DNA of 64,000 nucleotides from Schoenoplectus triqueter (lineage: Eukaryota > Streptophyta > Magnoliopsida > Poales > Cyperaceae), in contig CAXKVV010000004.1 of assembly GCA_964058805.1 (NCBI GenBank), forward strand, positions 372,001-436,000, in the 5' to 3' direction. Positions 1-12,231 of the stretch are shown piece after piece. A program made the translations under genes and the position numbers. The notes beneath the pieces were generated by a model, which made no database searches, was not told the origin of the DNA, and saw only the letters and a list, made by a program, of their open reading frames with translations. The stretch's first letter is position 1. Every line of letters begins with the position of its first letter.

Positions 1-2785
1 GAATAATGTACTAATGTGTTTTTTCCATCACTGCAGTGTCTTTTTTTTTTGGCATTATCAAAGCATCAATCTCTAATAATTAGACTGCACATATGTCAAA
101 ATATTGTTTAAAGCGTCCCTATGAGCTATATAGTATATGGTGTTATTCTCAAAGTTCTAAACGAATAAAAAGTTTTAGAGAAGAGATTCAGTGTCACTAA
201 TTTTAGTGGTATATGAAACTTATCTTTTAAAGTTTAATACTTAAATTTTGAATCCAAATTATTGATCTTATTTATTTTTATGATAAATATATGCTTATAA
301 AATTTTATGATTTTTAGAGATCATTTCATACTAGATCAAATGATAATAAAATGAATGCATAAAAATAAATTAATCATAGTTAATTAGGTTTACTCATTTT
401 ATTATCATTTGATCTAATATGATATGATAGTTAAAAATTAGTAAAATTCTTTTATATTGGAAAATAATTATTTGTAATTATATGTTCGACTCCATGAAAG
501 GTTAAATTATCCTCAACCTTAACAAAGTATCTGTCACCCCCCCCCCCCCCCCCAAAAAAAAAAAAAAACAACAACAACAGAAGAAGATTTTAATCAGGTT
601 ACAGAGAGTGAAAGAATGTTGTCGACCATTAATTGGTGGCCTTTTATATGGTGTATTGTGTTTTAATTGTGGTCCATGAATCAAGATAAAATCTCTAGTC
701 ACTACTCACAAATCAATTAACGCTGAGAACCTATCTTTAATCTGACAAAAACAATGCTCTCTATATAAAACACACGTTCGAAATACGAATGAAATTCTTT
801 ATATATAATTAAAAAAATTCTAACTTAGACTACTAGTTTACTAAAAAGAGAAATCCAAGTTACTTAACCTTTATGATAGTAATTAAAAATGTTTAAATAA
901 ACAAATGCATTGGAGAGAGCGAACTATATTATCCTTTTACTTTTTTTGGGTAGCTATAAGATTTTTCTGGTGGTAAAGCCTAAAACAGGGAGCATGTTTC
1001 AATTTGATCTCTCAAGCAGGACCCTGGAACTACTTATTTCTAGAATTTCCTGCACTTTTGCTCCACTTCTTATTTCTAGAAACGATTTTTCAATATGAAA
1101 AGTGGAGGAATAAAGTTTAAAAAATATATATATAATTATTACAAGGGAAATGTGTTTGATCTCTCTAAGTAACATTTGATTTTCCATCAAGCCGCCTTTT
1201 ATAATTGAGATAACATATCTAATCTGTACATATTTGAATCGGACTCAATTTAATTTTTTTAAAAAGTTAAATTGATTTGATTTTATCTAAACTTGATTTA
1301 ATATGATCCGACTTGAGATCAAATAATCTGTAATTCAATCAAAATTAATATAAAATATAACAAAAAAATTAACATTTAAATTAATCTGATCCGATCTGAC
1401 TTTGATTCGACCCGCCCGATTACCATCTCTACCTCAAGGTTTAGCAAAGAGCGATGATATAATCCAGAAAAGAGTCAACTGATGTTAATAACATGCGCAT
1501 ATAACTTGATAAATCTTTTTTCTGCAATGCACTGTCAATTTTTTTCTTTTTTTTTTAAAAAAAGCAAATATTATTTTTTACAATGCTTTATGGATGGCAT
1601 ATCGATGAATGATGATTACTGCGCTAATACACCTGTCAGTAGAATTAAGAAATGCCTGGTCGGCGGTAGCACAATCAGCAATTTGCAGATTATAGTCTAT
1701 TTAATGTAGACCACCTACTTTTAGAAGGGTAAAATAAAACGTGAGATACCATTTAAAAGGTTACTGCCATTCACAAAGTACCATGTTGATGCAGTAAAAG
1801 AGAGACTTTTTTTCGCTCCTATCAGGCTCCCCTTTTTAATCCAACAAAAACAATGGATAACGCTCCTGCTATAAATCTCCAGGACAAACCCCTAAAAAGT
1901 TGTCATTGACATCAGCATCCAATTCGTAATATTAAGATGATGCTTGGTTTTTTTTTCTTCTTCAAATTAAATAAAATGAACCAATCGGATTGTGATACAT
2001 TTGCAATTTTACACAATCATAAAATTGAAAGCATTCGATATAATTATACAATATGAAAATATGCTAGTTATATTCGATTCGGATCAAGCAAGTGAAATAT
2101 ATTTTTCACTTTGAAGTAATTATGTAGCGAACATAATTGATAGTGATAAATGTATTGCAAAATGTAATAATTGAGATGACATGTTTTATTTTCATCTTTG
2201 CTTGCATCCTAATGTGTTGATATTGTTCTAAAAATATTTATATTTTATAGTAAAATGTTTATGTCATAAGTACTATTTAACTTGAATTTTCTTTTTTATT
2301 TAGAGGGGAAAAACGTAGTGAGCACTTTTCATACTAGATATGAACATTTGTGAATTCATATAAACAAGTAGCACCATGATTAGGTTAGTTTTTTTTTTCT
2401 AATTTCTTATTTCATTAGTTTTAGAAAGAATGGTACTTCCAATTATCTTCTTTTTTACCCTTAAAACGAGGTGGTGCTTAGTAAAAAAAACAGGAGAGGT
2501 TAACCCCGTCCCAATTAATCTTTTTGAAATCTAATAAAACTGTATTAAGGATTAATATATTTTATTGTAATTTATACTGTAGCTTTTATAAACAACTGAG
2601 GACGAAGTGCTGGAGGCTCATAACATATATACACCAAGGGGCAAATTTTTGAAGGATCCTGTTACTATAGTCCCCAACGAAACTTTCTCCTTCCACATTA
2701 AAGCCTTCTTATTCAATCAGTCCCTCTTATACATATTCCCCTGAAATTGTAATCATCCACCATCACCAGAGAGAGAGAGAGAGTG
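1..2785. other. Intergenic AT-rich DNA upstream of the NPH3-type gene
   Basis: No supportable gene. It contains a small perfect inverted repeat (332-354 / 394-416), a homopolymer pair of 17 C followed by 15 A at 537-568, and a diverged repeat at about 1186-1440 rich in GATC/GGGTC-like words. A related sequence lies at about 21310-21580. A TATA-like string (TATATAAA) near 763 has no recognisable gene behind it. A GA-rich tract at 2769-2783 abuts the start codon at 2786 and probably belongs to the 5' UTR of the next gene. Confidence 0.6.
332..416. repeat. Short foldback (perfect 23-bp inverted repeat)
   Basis: The segments 332-354 and 394-416 are exact reverse complements of each other, 23 bp each, separated by 39 bp of AT-rich DNA. 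This is the form of a very small MITE or a MITE remnant. No target-site duplication could be assigned. Confidence 0.6.
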
Positions 2786-5700
2786 ATGGGAGTGGCAACA
2801 GTGATAGAGTTGAGGCAGAGTATATCAGGGAAGAGGTCGTTTCGGCCGAGTCTCGGATCCCGGCATGCAAACGAGTGGTAGGAATCTATGTTAATTAAGG
2901 TTCATGGGGAGTATTTTTCTGAGCTTGTTATGGATTTTCTTTCACTGTAGGGCGTTTCTGATTTCTGATTTTGTGGTTTTATAATTCTCATCTTCTTTTT
3001 TTTAATTATGGTTATGTTTAACTGAGGATGTTTTATTGTGTCCGTCCCTGTTAAGAAATATCTACTGTTCAGTAACTGATGCTTTTCAGTTCCTATTGGC
3101 GTGTTTTTTTTCGAAAAAGAAAGGAAAAGGCGAAAGAAATGGGTTCTGGGAACAGGTTTTTAGTAGCCGATTAAAATTAAACAATTTGGTCTCGTTGATA
3201 ACTGGGAAACCATAAGCACAGTTGTTTTTTATATCCCTATGTTGTAATTTCAGTTTTTTTATAATAATTATTTAAATAATCCTATTTTTATTAATAAGAG
3301 TGATAAAGTCAAAATTTTAAGAATATAAATGACAGCGCGCTACGTAGGTTGGTGTTGACGTCAGTGGGAAAAACACCACTCTCACTGGTCTCTTTCAGTT
3401 TTTTTTTTAGAAAAAAACTGAAAAGTAAAAAAGAAAAAAACAGTTTTTTTTTTATTTTGATTTTATCACTCTTATTAGTAAAATTAAGATTATTTGAATA
3501 ATTATAATAAAAAAACTGTTGTAATTTCTATTGACTAATATTTTCAACCAAAACAGCACCTGGTATGTACCGTACCTAAATACTACCGTTAGAAAAAAAA
3601 AATGTTCTGTTGAAACTAATGTAATATGATTTTTTTTATTGTATCATGATCGATAATGTAGGCCACCGACTGATGTATCCAGTGATCTCACAGTCGAAGT
3701 GGGTACATCAAGCTTTGCACTTCACAAGGTGAAACCAAGATCTAGCATTTTTCTTTTGTTTTCTATAGTTATTATATTTTTAGTTTATAGTAAATTGAAA
3801 TTACCAACAAATAATTGACTTAGAGAAGAAAATATTTTGTCCAATTTTTATTTGGTTTGAGCAAGTAGTGATTACTAAAGCATGGCAAAACCACTTAAAT
3901 GCACTCTCATTTGTTTAATGCACTCTCATTTGTTTCAAGTTGTTTATATTGGTCTCAACACAAAAGTGTAAGAATTTGCTAGTATTTTATCCACTAATTA
4001 ATGTGCCGAGTGCTGACAAGACACCACATTACAACCTCATATTGAGGTTTATTTAATCCATAAACACTCAGGAAAAAAAAGTAATGAAATGGAATAAAAA
4101 GAAAAGAAAATTCTTCCACGGTGGGATACTGATGACATTTTACCCGTTGCACCAAATACATCATATTTTTGCCTCATTGCAACAAATGCAGTTCCCTCTA
4201 GTCTCGCGAAGTGGCAAAATTCGAAAGCTCCTATCAGATGCAAGAGACTCAAAAATTACCAAATTAAACTTAAACGGCACTCCAGGTGGAGCCCATTCCT
4301 TTGAGCTGGCTGCAAAATTTTGCTATGGTGTCAACATAGATATCACCTTATCCAATGTTGCCATGCTCTGTTGTGTTTCACATTATCTCCTCATGACCGA
4401 AGAATTTTCTGAAAAAAATCTTGAATCCAAAACTGAAACGTTTCTCAAGGAAACTGTGATGCCAAGTATCTTGAGTTCAATTTCAGTTCTTCGCTCTTGT
4501 GAATCTCTGCTACCCACAAGTGAAGAAATTGGTTTGGTAAATAGACTAATAAACAGCATTACAACAAATGTTTGCAAGGAGCAATTAAGTACTGGTCTCT
4601 CTAAGCTTGAGCAACACTCTTCTTTAAAGCCGCTTGAAGTCAACAACCCCGATTGGTGGGGGAAATCACTTTCGATATTAGGATTGGATTTATTCCAAAA
4701 GGTTTTATCTTCGGTGAAGTCGAAGGGCCTCAAACAAGATACGGTTAGTCGGATTTTGATTAACTATGCACAATGTTCCCTGCAAGGTATAATGGCGAGA
4801 GATCTGAATTCCAGTAAAGGGAGCCTTACTGATGTTGAAACAGTAAAAAGACATAGGCTGATTGTAGAGACAATTGTTGGTTTACTCCCAGCACAATCTA
4901 GAAAAAGTCCTGTACACCTTGCATTTCTTTCAGGTTTATTAAAAACATCATATATGGTATCTGCATCCAATATTTGTAAAGGCGATCTGGAGAAGAGAAT
5001 TGGGTTGCAATTGGATCAAGCCATATTAGAGGATATATTAATACCGGTAACTGCACAAAATGGTCACCACAATCATACTTTATATGATACTGATTCTGTG
5101 GTTCGAATATTTTCGATATTCTTGAATTTTGATGAGGACGACGAAGATTCAAATAATGTTTGCTATGATTTCGATAGCCCAAGATCACCTAAGCAGAGCT
5201 TGATTTTGAAGGTTTCAAAATTGATGGATAGTTACCTTGCAGAGATAGCACTAGATTCAAACTTGATGCCTTCAAAATTTATTTCCTTAGCTGAGTTGTT
5301 GCCAGATCATGCTCGGGTCGTGACTGATGGACTTTATAGAGCAGTTGATATTTTCCTAAAGGTAAATTAAAAATCATCTCTCTTAGAATATTTTATTTTT
5401 TTTAATTTCAGTGAATTAGATCCATTTTTTATTCAATCCAAAACAATTTACTTCTAAATTAGTTAACTGTTGAAACTAACTCAGTTTTTTCTGATCACAA
5501 CCAATTTTGCAACCATTTCCGTTGCAAAGTAAAAGAGAAATTACTGCAGTGCCTTATAAGGATTAAGTTTTAGAGCTTATGTACCAATTATCAAGACTTT
5601 AGGCGTAAACGAGAACTAGGTAGTAAAATGTATCGATGAAATCTTATATTTTGTTGGCTAACCTGGGTTTGGTGAATGGATGGGAGTTGCGTTTGGTGGT

Positions 5701-6419
5701 TTATGACCCCCAGTTACTGCTCGTGATCGTATACTGAGGTGCTACCTGTCGTCGGTTGTTGGGAACGACGCGAGTCCGACCCTACTTGTTATCTGAAAGA
5801 GTGGATACATATACAGATTTATCTAGGCTTTTTATGAAGTCATCTAACACAATGTAATAATGTACAAATATAGGTACACCCAAACATCAAGGAGTCTGAA
5901 AGATACCGCCTATGCAAAACCATTGATTGTCAGAGGCTCTCACAGGATGCATGTAACCATGCAGCACAAAATGAGCGTCTCCCAGTGCAAATGGCAGTGC
6001 AAGTTCTCTACTTCGAACAGATCCGCCTCCGAAATACCCTGACTGGTACCCATGATCAGTTCTTCTTTGGCCTGGTCAATTCACAGTACCCACAACGGTC
6101 AGGAAGTGGGGTTGGGAGTGGCGCCATCTCTCCACGGGACAATTATGCATCAGTCAGGAGAGAGAACAGAGAGCTGAAGTTAGAGGTTGCAAGGATGCGA
6201 ATGAGACTAACAGATTTAGAGAAAGATCATGTTTCCATGAAACAGGAGTTGGTTAAAGCAAACCCCGCAAATAAGTTGTTCAAATCCTTTACAAAAAAGT
6301 TGGGTAGTAAGTTCAGTTCTCTGTTTAGGATGAAATCAGATGTGAAGCCATTTGGTGCTAGAGCAGCAACCGATGCTAAGTTTTTGTTTCAACGAAGAAG
6401 AAGACACTCGATTTCTTGA
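2786..6419 (+). CDS. BTB/POZ and NPH3 domain protein, SR1IP1-like
   Basis: Predicted substrate adaptor of CUL3 E3 ubiquitin ligases, NPH3/RPT2 family. Coding exons: 2786-2877, 3662-3728, 4192-5361 and 5874-6419; phases agree and give 624 residues. The N-terminus begins MGVATVIELRQS. The BTB fold covers roughly residues 30-130 (DLTVEVGTSSFALHK, then FPLVSRSGKIRKLL). The NPH3 domain starts at about residue 205 (NPDWWGKSL) and includes DHARVVTDGLYRAVDIFLK across the exon 3/4 junction, followed by ERYRLCKTIDCQRLS and NERLPVQMAVQVLYFEQ. A C-terminal coiled coil (RRENRELKLEVARMRMRL) and a basic tail follow. As I remember the family, the closest Arabidopsis member is SR1IP1, which is reported to target the calmodulin-binding factor SR1/CAMTA3; assignment to that member is inference. 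Intron 1 contains a Mutator-type MITE. AATAAA-like signals lie near 6665-6680. Confidence 0.92.
3251..3518. mobile_element. Mutator-type MITE in intron 1 of the NPH3 gene
   Basis: Element of 268 bp with long terminal inverted repeats of about 60 bp, left arm from 3251 and right arm ending 3518, each starting CAGTTTTTTTAT on its own strand. It is flanked by a perfect 9-bp target-site duplication, TTGTAATTT, at 3242-3250 and 3519-3527. A 9-bp duplication with long inverted repeats is the signature of the Mutator superfamily. The centre holds a second small palindrome around 3400. There is no coding capacity. Confidence 0.85.
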
Positions 6420-6893
6420 TTTTTTGCTTTTCCTGTGAGTGTTGATGGCAGTTTGCTGTGTGTAAATTTGGGTTTTTCTTTTTTGCTTGGCTTTGAGATA
6501 GTTTGATATGAACGATTTTTGTGGGTCTTAAAATTTATGTATCAACTTTACAAACCAGAAGCTGAAATGATGTACAGAATTCATATTGTTTGCAGCATCG
6601 ATTTTGGTACGGACTACTGAGGATGGAGACAGAGAATGCGAAACAGAACTGAAAATACTGGTAGAATAAATTAATAAAAGAAACTTTGTATCAGTGGCAA
6701 ACTGGCAACTGGTTAGTTAGTCTAGCCTTTGTATGGAAATTGGACACGAACTTATTCACATTAGTACGTCTTGCCTTATAACGGGAACTTAACTTATCGC
6801 TCATCAAAATAACATATCATGTTTCAAAAAGTTTGCCCTGATATGACCGCTCAGCATAGTAGATTGATGAATCATAAAAACAGGCGCAGCATC
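6420..6893. other. 3' flank of the NPH3 gene
   Basis: Probable 3' UTR and spacer before the tRNA gene. It contains AATAAA-like polyadenylation signals near 6665-6680 and no open reading frame worth naming. Confidence 0.5.
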
Positions 6894-6904
6894 AAAAAAA
6901 AAAA
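6894..6904 (-). terminator. Pol III terminator of tRNA-Asn
   Basis: An unbroken run of 11 A on the + strand reads as T11 four bases after the 3' end of the minus-strand tRNA gene. T runs of four or more terminate RNA polymerase III. Confidence 0.85.
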
Positions 6905-6907
6905 TAT

Positions 6908-6981
6908 CGCTAGAGGAAGGGGTCGAACCTTCGACCTTATGGTTAACAGCCATACGCTCTAACCGACTGAGCTACTCCAGC
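6908..6981 (-). tRNA. tRNA-Asn (anticodon GUU)
   Basis: 74-nt cloverleaf on the minus strand without an intron. The acceptor stem GCTGGAG pairs with CTCTAGC, leaving G as discriminator. The A box (TAGCTCAGTCGG) and B box (GGTTCGACC) match the Pol III internal promoter consensus. The anticodon loop reads CTGTTAA, which places GTT as anticodon (Asn, codons AAC/AAU). CCA is not encoded, as expected for a nuclear gene. A T11 terminator follows directly. Confidence 0.97.
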
Positions 6982-9037
6982 TTTTACCCATTGTTTACAT
7001 GTAAGGTATTTAACTGTAGCTGTTGGTCATGCGCCTGCGCATTTTCGCGATTCTCTCACATCGCGCCTATAGCCTCCTCTTTCCCACTCCCTCTGGACCC
7101 GCTTGCTCAATCTCACACACGCACATATATGAAAAGTTCCGTTTTTTTTTTTGGTCGGATACTATTTCATTGTTTTTTTTTTTTGATAAGAGGCAAAATA
7201 CTGTCTATTTCATTACCATAAAACTGTTTACCATTACAAAAACACGAAATAAAAACTGCACCCTAAGCAAACTAAATCAAACAAGCAGAAACCTTGCAAA
7301 ACAGAGTAAAAAACGGTCACATCTCAGCATACTGAATGTTCGAGTTTATTTTGCTCCCCGTTGTTTATGGAAGTGGTCTTTTGATGTTGATTATTAGGTG
7401 AGAGGCACCTTCTCAATAGGCCGGTGAAAAGTGGGTTTCATCCTTGTTATACTAAATCTTACCTTTATCTACTGGTGCGGTCTAAATTGCCATATGACTC
7501 TCTATTGTATCCTGTATTTTCTTCCTATGGGATTAAAGCGTGTTAATGTTGACTAGAATCTGTTGTGTTAGGTCTACCTGATTTGAGTCATTTCGGTTCA
7601 GGTGTCAAACTGCCAACTTTCGGTTTCATGAATTTTGAGTTTTGGTGGTGTTTCAGTTCTGTGGTCGGATCTTGTTCGTATTTAGCATTTTCAGGTTGAT
7701 GTAGTTTCATTTTGATCGAGTCAGGTCCTGGTTCATGGTCAGATTGGTTAGAGGTTCATGCAACTTTGGAATTGTTGATTTACACTGCGCGTTTTACTGA
7801 ATGTGAGAACAAGTACAAAATCTAGCTTTTCATTATCATTATTGATACCGACTTTATTATTCATATTAAATGAGTTATTATTCGCAATAATGTCTTCGTT
7901 GTAACTTATTTTGTATAGTAATTTTATTATTCAATTGAAACACCACTAATCTGGATACAATATACTATAAAAAATAAGTTTAAGTTATTATATATTATAA
8001 ATAATAACTCATTTAATATGAATAATAAAATTGATATCAATGATAATATTTGTGTGTCAGTGATGATATTAATGACGGTATCAACTATGATATTTGTGTA
8101 TCAATATGATGCCCATGTATGTATCAGTTCCTTTTTTTTAAAATACAATTCAATATTTTAATTTATAATGACACAATCAGATATTGTAATCAGACAATTC
8201 TTTTTCTAATAACAGATGAGAAGCTTTGCGAATGTAAATAGAAAACCTGCCATCATCTCTTCATCAAAATTGCCCGTAACAAGACATCTGTATCAGTATC
8301 ATGGTATGGACAATGGAGTACAAAATACGATAAAAATTTATCCGCAATTGATCTCTCGTAGAAAAGGTCAAAACCGTCGAAACATCATACAAGCTGTGTT
8401 TTTTACAAAGGTAACGAGCGCCAACGGGAAATTCATGCTCATCTATATATACTATATTATAAAATTTATATTTATATTATAAAGAATTAATGAACTGAAA
8501 TCTTTGAATGACGTTCTCAGATAAAGTGAAATGTTTGAAATACTCTTAATTACTAGTTATATACTTGTGCGTTGGAGCAAATTCTTTTATTTAAATATTA
8601 AAATATTATAAGATAAAAAAAATTACATCTATCTAATATTAAATTATAAATTCACCAAATTATAGAGAAAATCTATAATAAAGACTATATTTAATCTTGG
8701 ATGAGATTTTTGCACAAGGTTACTAAATAAAAATAATAGTATATATGGGAAAGAAATGGAGAGAAAGAGAGGATCAATGAATGCGATCACATACGTTCAA
8801 TTAACCAAAAATATATATTATCCGTCTAATTGAAGGATAAAATGAGTATAATAAAAAATATCATCACAAAAAATAGACTGTTCAATTTTTAGATATTTTA
8901 TATAATAGTATAGATATAGATTATACGACTCGGATTAATGAAAACAAACTATTAACGATGTTGATTCATTCGATTGTCTCTATTTTGTTCTCCGGTTGAA
9001 ACAATTAATTTCGCTGGAGTGCTCAGCAAAAAAACAA
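6982..9037. other. Intergenic spacer with a foldback element
   Basis: No supportable gene. The first 150 bases are less AT-rich (CpG-containing words near 7023-7060), which may be a remnant of a 5' leader. A foldback element sits at 7832-8047. The remainder is AT-rich with poly-T tracts. Short open frames here show no recognisable protein. Confidence 0.5.
7832..8047. repeat. Foldback MITE-like element
   Basis: The arms are imperfect reverse complements: about 7832-7893 against about 7990-8047. Both contain the string ATTCATATTAAATGAG or its complement, and both end in ATTATCATT-type sequence. The middle is AT-rich. No target duplication was assigned and there is no coding potential. Confidence 0.65.
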
Positions 9038-9754
9038 GGGATACTTAGTTATATGCCACTCCAAAGTTTGAGATTTTGAAAAATGCCACTCCAAAATTTG
9101 AGTTTAGATAAATGTCACTCCAAACCTATTTGGCTTTTAATTTTGCCACTCTACCTATTTAATTGTATAATTTTATTACTAAAAATATGATAATTTTAAT
9201 AATACCAAAAATATCCTCAACGCGCACACCGCACCCCACACCCCCCCTAGGCGACGCACACCGCACCCCCCCCCCCAGGCGAGACCGGGCGCCTCGCTGC
9301 CCGGACCCACCCACCGACGCACACCACACACCCCCAAACGAGACCGGGCGCCTCGTTGCCCGAACCCACCCACCGACGCACACCGCACACCCCCAGACGA
9401 GACCGGAAGCCTCGCTGCCCGAACTCACCCAACCACCGCACACCCCCAGGTGAGCCGGGCGCCTTGCCGCTCGCACTCACTCAAAGAGGTTCTAATAATC
9501 AGCTTGTCGGAGCCAAAAGTCTTAATTATTAATGGTTCTGATTTTGAATTTTCTTCTATGCTGAGAGATTATTGAGGGTATTTTTGGTATTATTAAAATT
9601 ATCATATTTTTAGTAATAAAATTATACAATTAAATAGGTAGAGTGGCAAAATTAAAAACCAAATAAGTTTGAAGTGATATTTATCTAAACTCAAATTTTG
9701 GAGTGGCATTTTTCAAAATCTCACACTTTGAAGTGACATATAACTAATTATCCC
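9038..9754. mobile_element. Non-autonomous Mutator-like element with GC-rich core
   Basis: 717-bp element with terminal inverted repeats of about 183 bp (9038-9220 and 9572-9754), both starting GGGATA on their own strand and about 90% similar by eye. A 9-bp direct repeat, AAAAAACAA, lies immediately outside both ends (9029-9037 and 9755-9763), which fits a Mutator target-site duplication. The inverted repeats are AT-rich, but the core from about 9221 to 9480 is very GC-rich and tandemly repeated. The element carries no transposase. The long open frames on both strands of the core come from its lack of A/T stops and look like no known protein. Confidence 0.85.
9226..9480. repeat. GC-rich tandem repeat of about 59 bp
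   Basis: About 3.5-4 copies of a GC-rich unit that contains GAGACCGGGCGCCTCG and CACCCACCGACGCACACC. The GAGACC word recurs at 9281, 9340 and 9399, giving a 59-bp period, and a degenerate copy follows near 9450. The array is rich in CpG and in runs of C, and lies entirely inside the Mutator-like element, whose arms are AT-rich. Confidence 0.85.
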
Positions 9755-10040
9755 AAAAAACAAACGTCCCCGCCTCTCTCTCTCTACAACCGCTAGGGCT
9801 GTCTAACGTGTATAACAGTCACGCAAATTTAATTTGCGTTAACTGTTGCGTTTAATAAACGGTTAATAATTTTTTTGCGTTAACCATTATTTGAAATTAA
9901 TGAAAGGAAAAAAATTTGCGCTGATCGTTTCGTTTTATGAAATGAGTTGAACGAAATAAACGGTTAAAAAATATTGCGTTAAAAATGATTTTACCACAAA
10001 CTCTTTACCCAGAACAATTTCAATCGTTTACAACAACTGC

Positions 10041-10160
10041 AACAAACCAGATATTACATCAAACCAGATATTACATCAAACCAAATATTACAACAAGTGC
10101 AACAAACCAGATATTACATCAAACCAGATATTACATCAAACCAAATATTACATCAAAATA
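10041..10160. repeat. 60-bp duplication built of 17-bp units
   Basis: The block 10041-10092 recurs almost exactly at 10101-10152. Each block holds three copies of a 17-bp unit of the form AAACCAGATATTACATC, the third degenerate. It lies inside the hAT element. Confidence 0.85.
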
Positions 10161-11094
10161 CCAAGCTCAACCCGGATCTCGAGCTCATTTCTCAGCAATT
10201 TACCAATCTCGACCAATGGCTAAATACCAATCTCAACCAACTAGTCTCTAGCATCATTGAAAATCACAGCTTGAGATCCGAGGAGCCAAAGAGTACACAA
10301 ACTCCAGGCTACAACTACAGAACTAATACTACAAGGCAACAAGCCAGTAAGATAACAAGCCAGCAATGCAACAAACAAACAAGCCAGCAAGGCAACAAAC
10401 AAACAGGCCAACAGGCAACAGCCAACAAAGTATAGAAATAGTTACAACTAACATACTGATACAGGTTCATATTCCACTACCACATACACCATCATTCGGT
10501 GCCACCTCATCATCACTAGGCCATAATTTATCACCAAATTCCAAACCATTTTCTGCCACAACAGATAACAGACAACAAGCAAGACAATTAATAGATAACA
10601 GATAACAGACAACAGTATATCATATAACATATAACATATAGCACATACCAGTAACTGACGCGCGCAACAAAATACCAATCTCAACCCTGGACCCATGCTA
10701 AATTACAACAAAATACCAATCTCAACCATATTAGCATTCTAATTTATAAGATAATACTCTTGGTCTCAACTCAGATCTCAAGCAGGTTTCTCAGCAATAT
10801 ACCAATCTCAGCCATATTAACATATACCAATCTCAACCAATGACTAAGTATGTAAATAATTAAAGTCTCTAACATCATTGAATTTCACTGCTTGAGATCT
10901 AGGGAGCCAAAGGCAACAAACCAACAAACTATTAAGGCAACAACTAACAAGCCAGCAAGGCAACACGCCAACAAGCCAACAAAGCAAGACAGTAAGAACA
11001 AGCAAGACAGTAAGACAGTAACACAGTTAGAGTGAGGAGACATACTCATCAGAGGAAATATCAGGCTCAGATTCAGTCACTGATACCATATTCA

Positions 11095-11475
11095 CACAAT
11101 AAGGACAGTAAGAGCAAGACAGTAAGGGCAACAACAGCAATATTCCTCTCAAATATGCAAGACAGTAAGGGCAACAACAGCAATATTCCTCTCAAATATG
11201 CAAGACAGTAAGAGCAAGACAGTAAGAGTCAGTAAGAGAAAGACAGTAAGACAGTAAGAGCAAGACAGTAAGAGCAAGACAGTAAGACAGTAAGAGCAAG
11301 ACAGTAAGAGTAAGACAGTAAGAACAAGACAGTAAGAGCAAGACAGTAAGAATCAGTAAGACCAACCTTAAATTTCGCCTTCTCTCTTAGTTTTTTTCCT
11401 TCTCTCTCTTATAGTAAGAGCAAGACAGTAAGAACAATAAGAACGGTCAGTAAAAGCAAGACAGTAAGATAAATC
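11095..11475. repeat. Degenerate array of CAAGACAGTAAGAG units
   Basis: Roughly 25 close variants of a 10-14-bp unit built on AGACAGTAAG, interrupted by two copies of a longer block (near 11112-11160 and 11155-11203) containing GGGCAACAACAGC. It belongs to the interior of the hAT element and codes for nothing recognisable. Confidence 0.85.
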
Positions 11476-12231
11476 TCAGAACTTGAACAAAATAATATAT
11501 AAACAAGGATTTAATCACCTGGTGCCTACTTGCAGGCGATGACGAGGTCTGCATCAACTACCACCGTCACCTGTCTCTCGGTTAGTGATATTTCACATTT
11601 CTCTTAGCCCTTGGCTGCCGTACCGGAAACAGGGACAGATCGCTGACGATAGGCGCACGCACACACCATGGACAAGATTTACGGCCACGATGGATCATCA
11701 TCTAGCACTTCTTACTTAAAAACCCACTAACAAGTTCTGAGTGAGCGAGACAAGAGAGAGTGGTTAAAAGTGTGACAGTGGCAGAGAGGAGATAGAGATC
11801 AGAGAGGAAATCGCCAGATCGGCTGAGCGAGACAGCGGCAGCAGCCAGCAGGTAAGAGATTTAGGGTTAGGGTTTTCTCTCAGAGAGAAGAGGAGCGAAA
11901 GAAACGAGAGCGCTGCGCAGGCGGACAAGACGAGAGAGAGAGAGAGAGAGAGAGAGACGATCGAAATTCGGCATCGATTATATCTATAACCCTAGCATGT
12001 TCATCTCTGCAATTCCTATATAGCAGTCGTGTAGAATTATTTACGAAACGAACGAAACTGACGAAACGGAATTGATAACTTTCATTATCTGTTTCGTTCC
12101 ACAAACGGAATGGAATAGAATATCGTTAACTGTTTCGTTAACGAAACGTAATGAAATTTTTTAACTGTTTCGTTTCGTTTGCCACGAAACAGAACGGCGA
12201 AACGGCGAAACGGAATGCGTTGACAGCCCTA

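Larger units (their letters stand above)
9794..12231. mobile_element. Non-autonomous hAT element, 2.4 kb
   Basis: The termini are inverted: TAGGGCTGTC at 9794 and GACAGCCCTA ending at 12231, followed inward by related words rich in AACG and GCGTT. The flanks are 8-bp near-perfect direct repeats, ACAACCGC (9786-9793) and ACAACCTC (12232-12239), 7 of 8 matching. An 8-bp duplication with TAGGG-type ends is typical of hAT transposons. Subterminal regions are dense in GTTTCG/CGAAAC words, including a perfect 16-bp palindrome at 12132-12147, the usual place for transposase binding. No transposase frame is visible. The interior holds several tandem arrays and a GA microsatellite (about 11934-11956). 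Confidence 0.83.

Noticed and set aside
757..775. TATA-like element as a promoter of an unseen gene
   Set aside because: No reading frame or RNA gene follows within a reasonable distance.
9159..9480. Overlapping long open frames on both strands rich in Arg/Gly/Pro/Thr
   Set aside because: They follow from the GC-rich tandem repeat, which lacks stops in several frames; no family resemblance, no splice or start context.
11095..11475. CRISPR-like array
   Set aside because: The units are adjacent or irregularly spaced, with no unique spacers of constant length, in a eukaryotic hAT element.
11858..11870. Interstitial telomere (TTAGGGTTAGGG)
   Set aside because: Only two units and not the plant TTTAGGG array; probably a telobox-like motif inside the hAT element.
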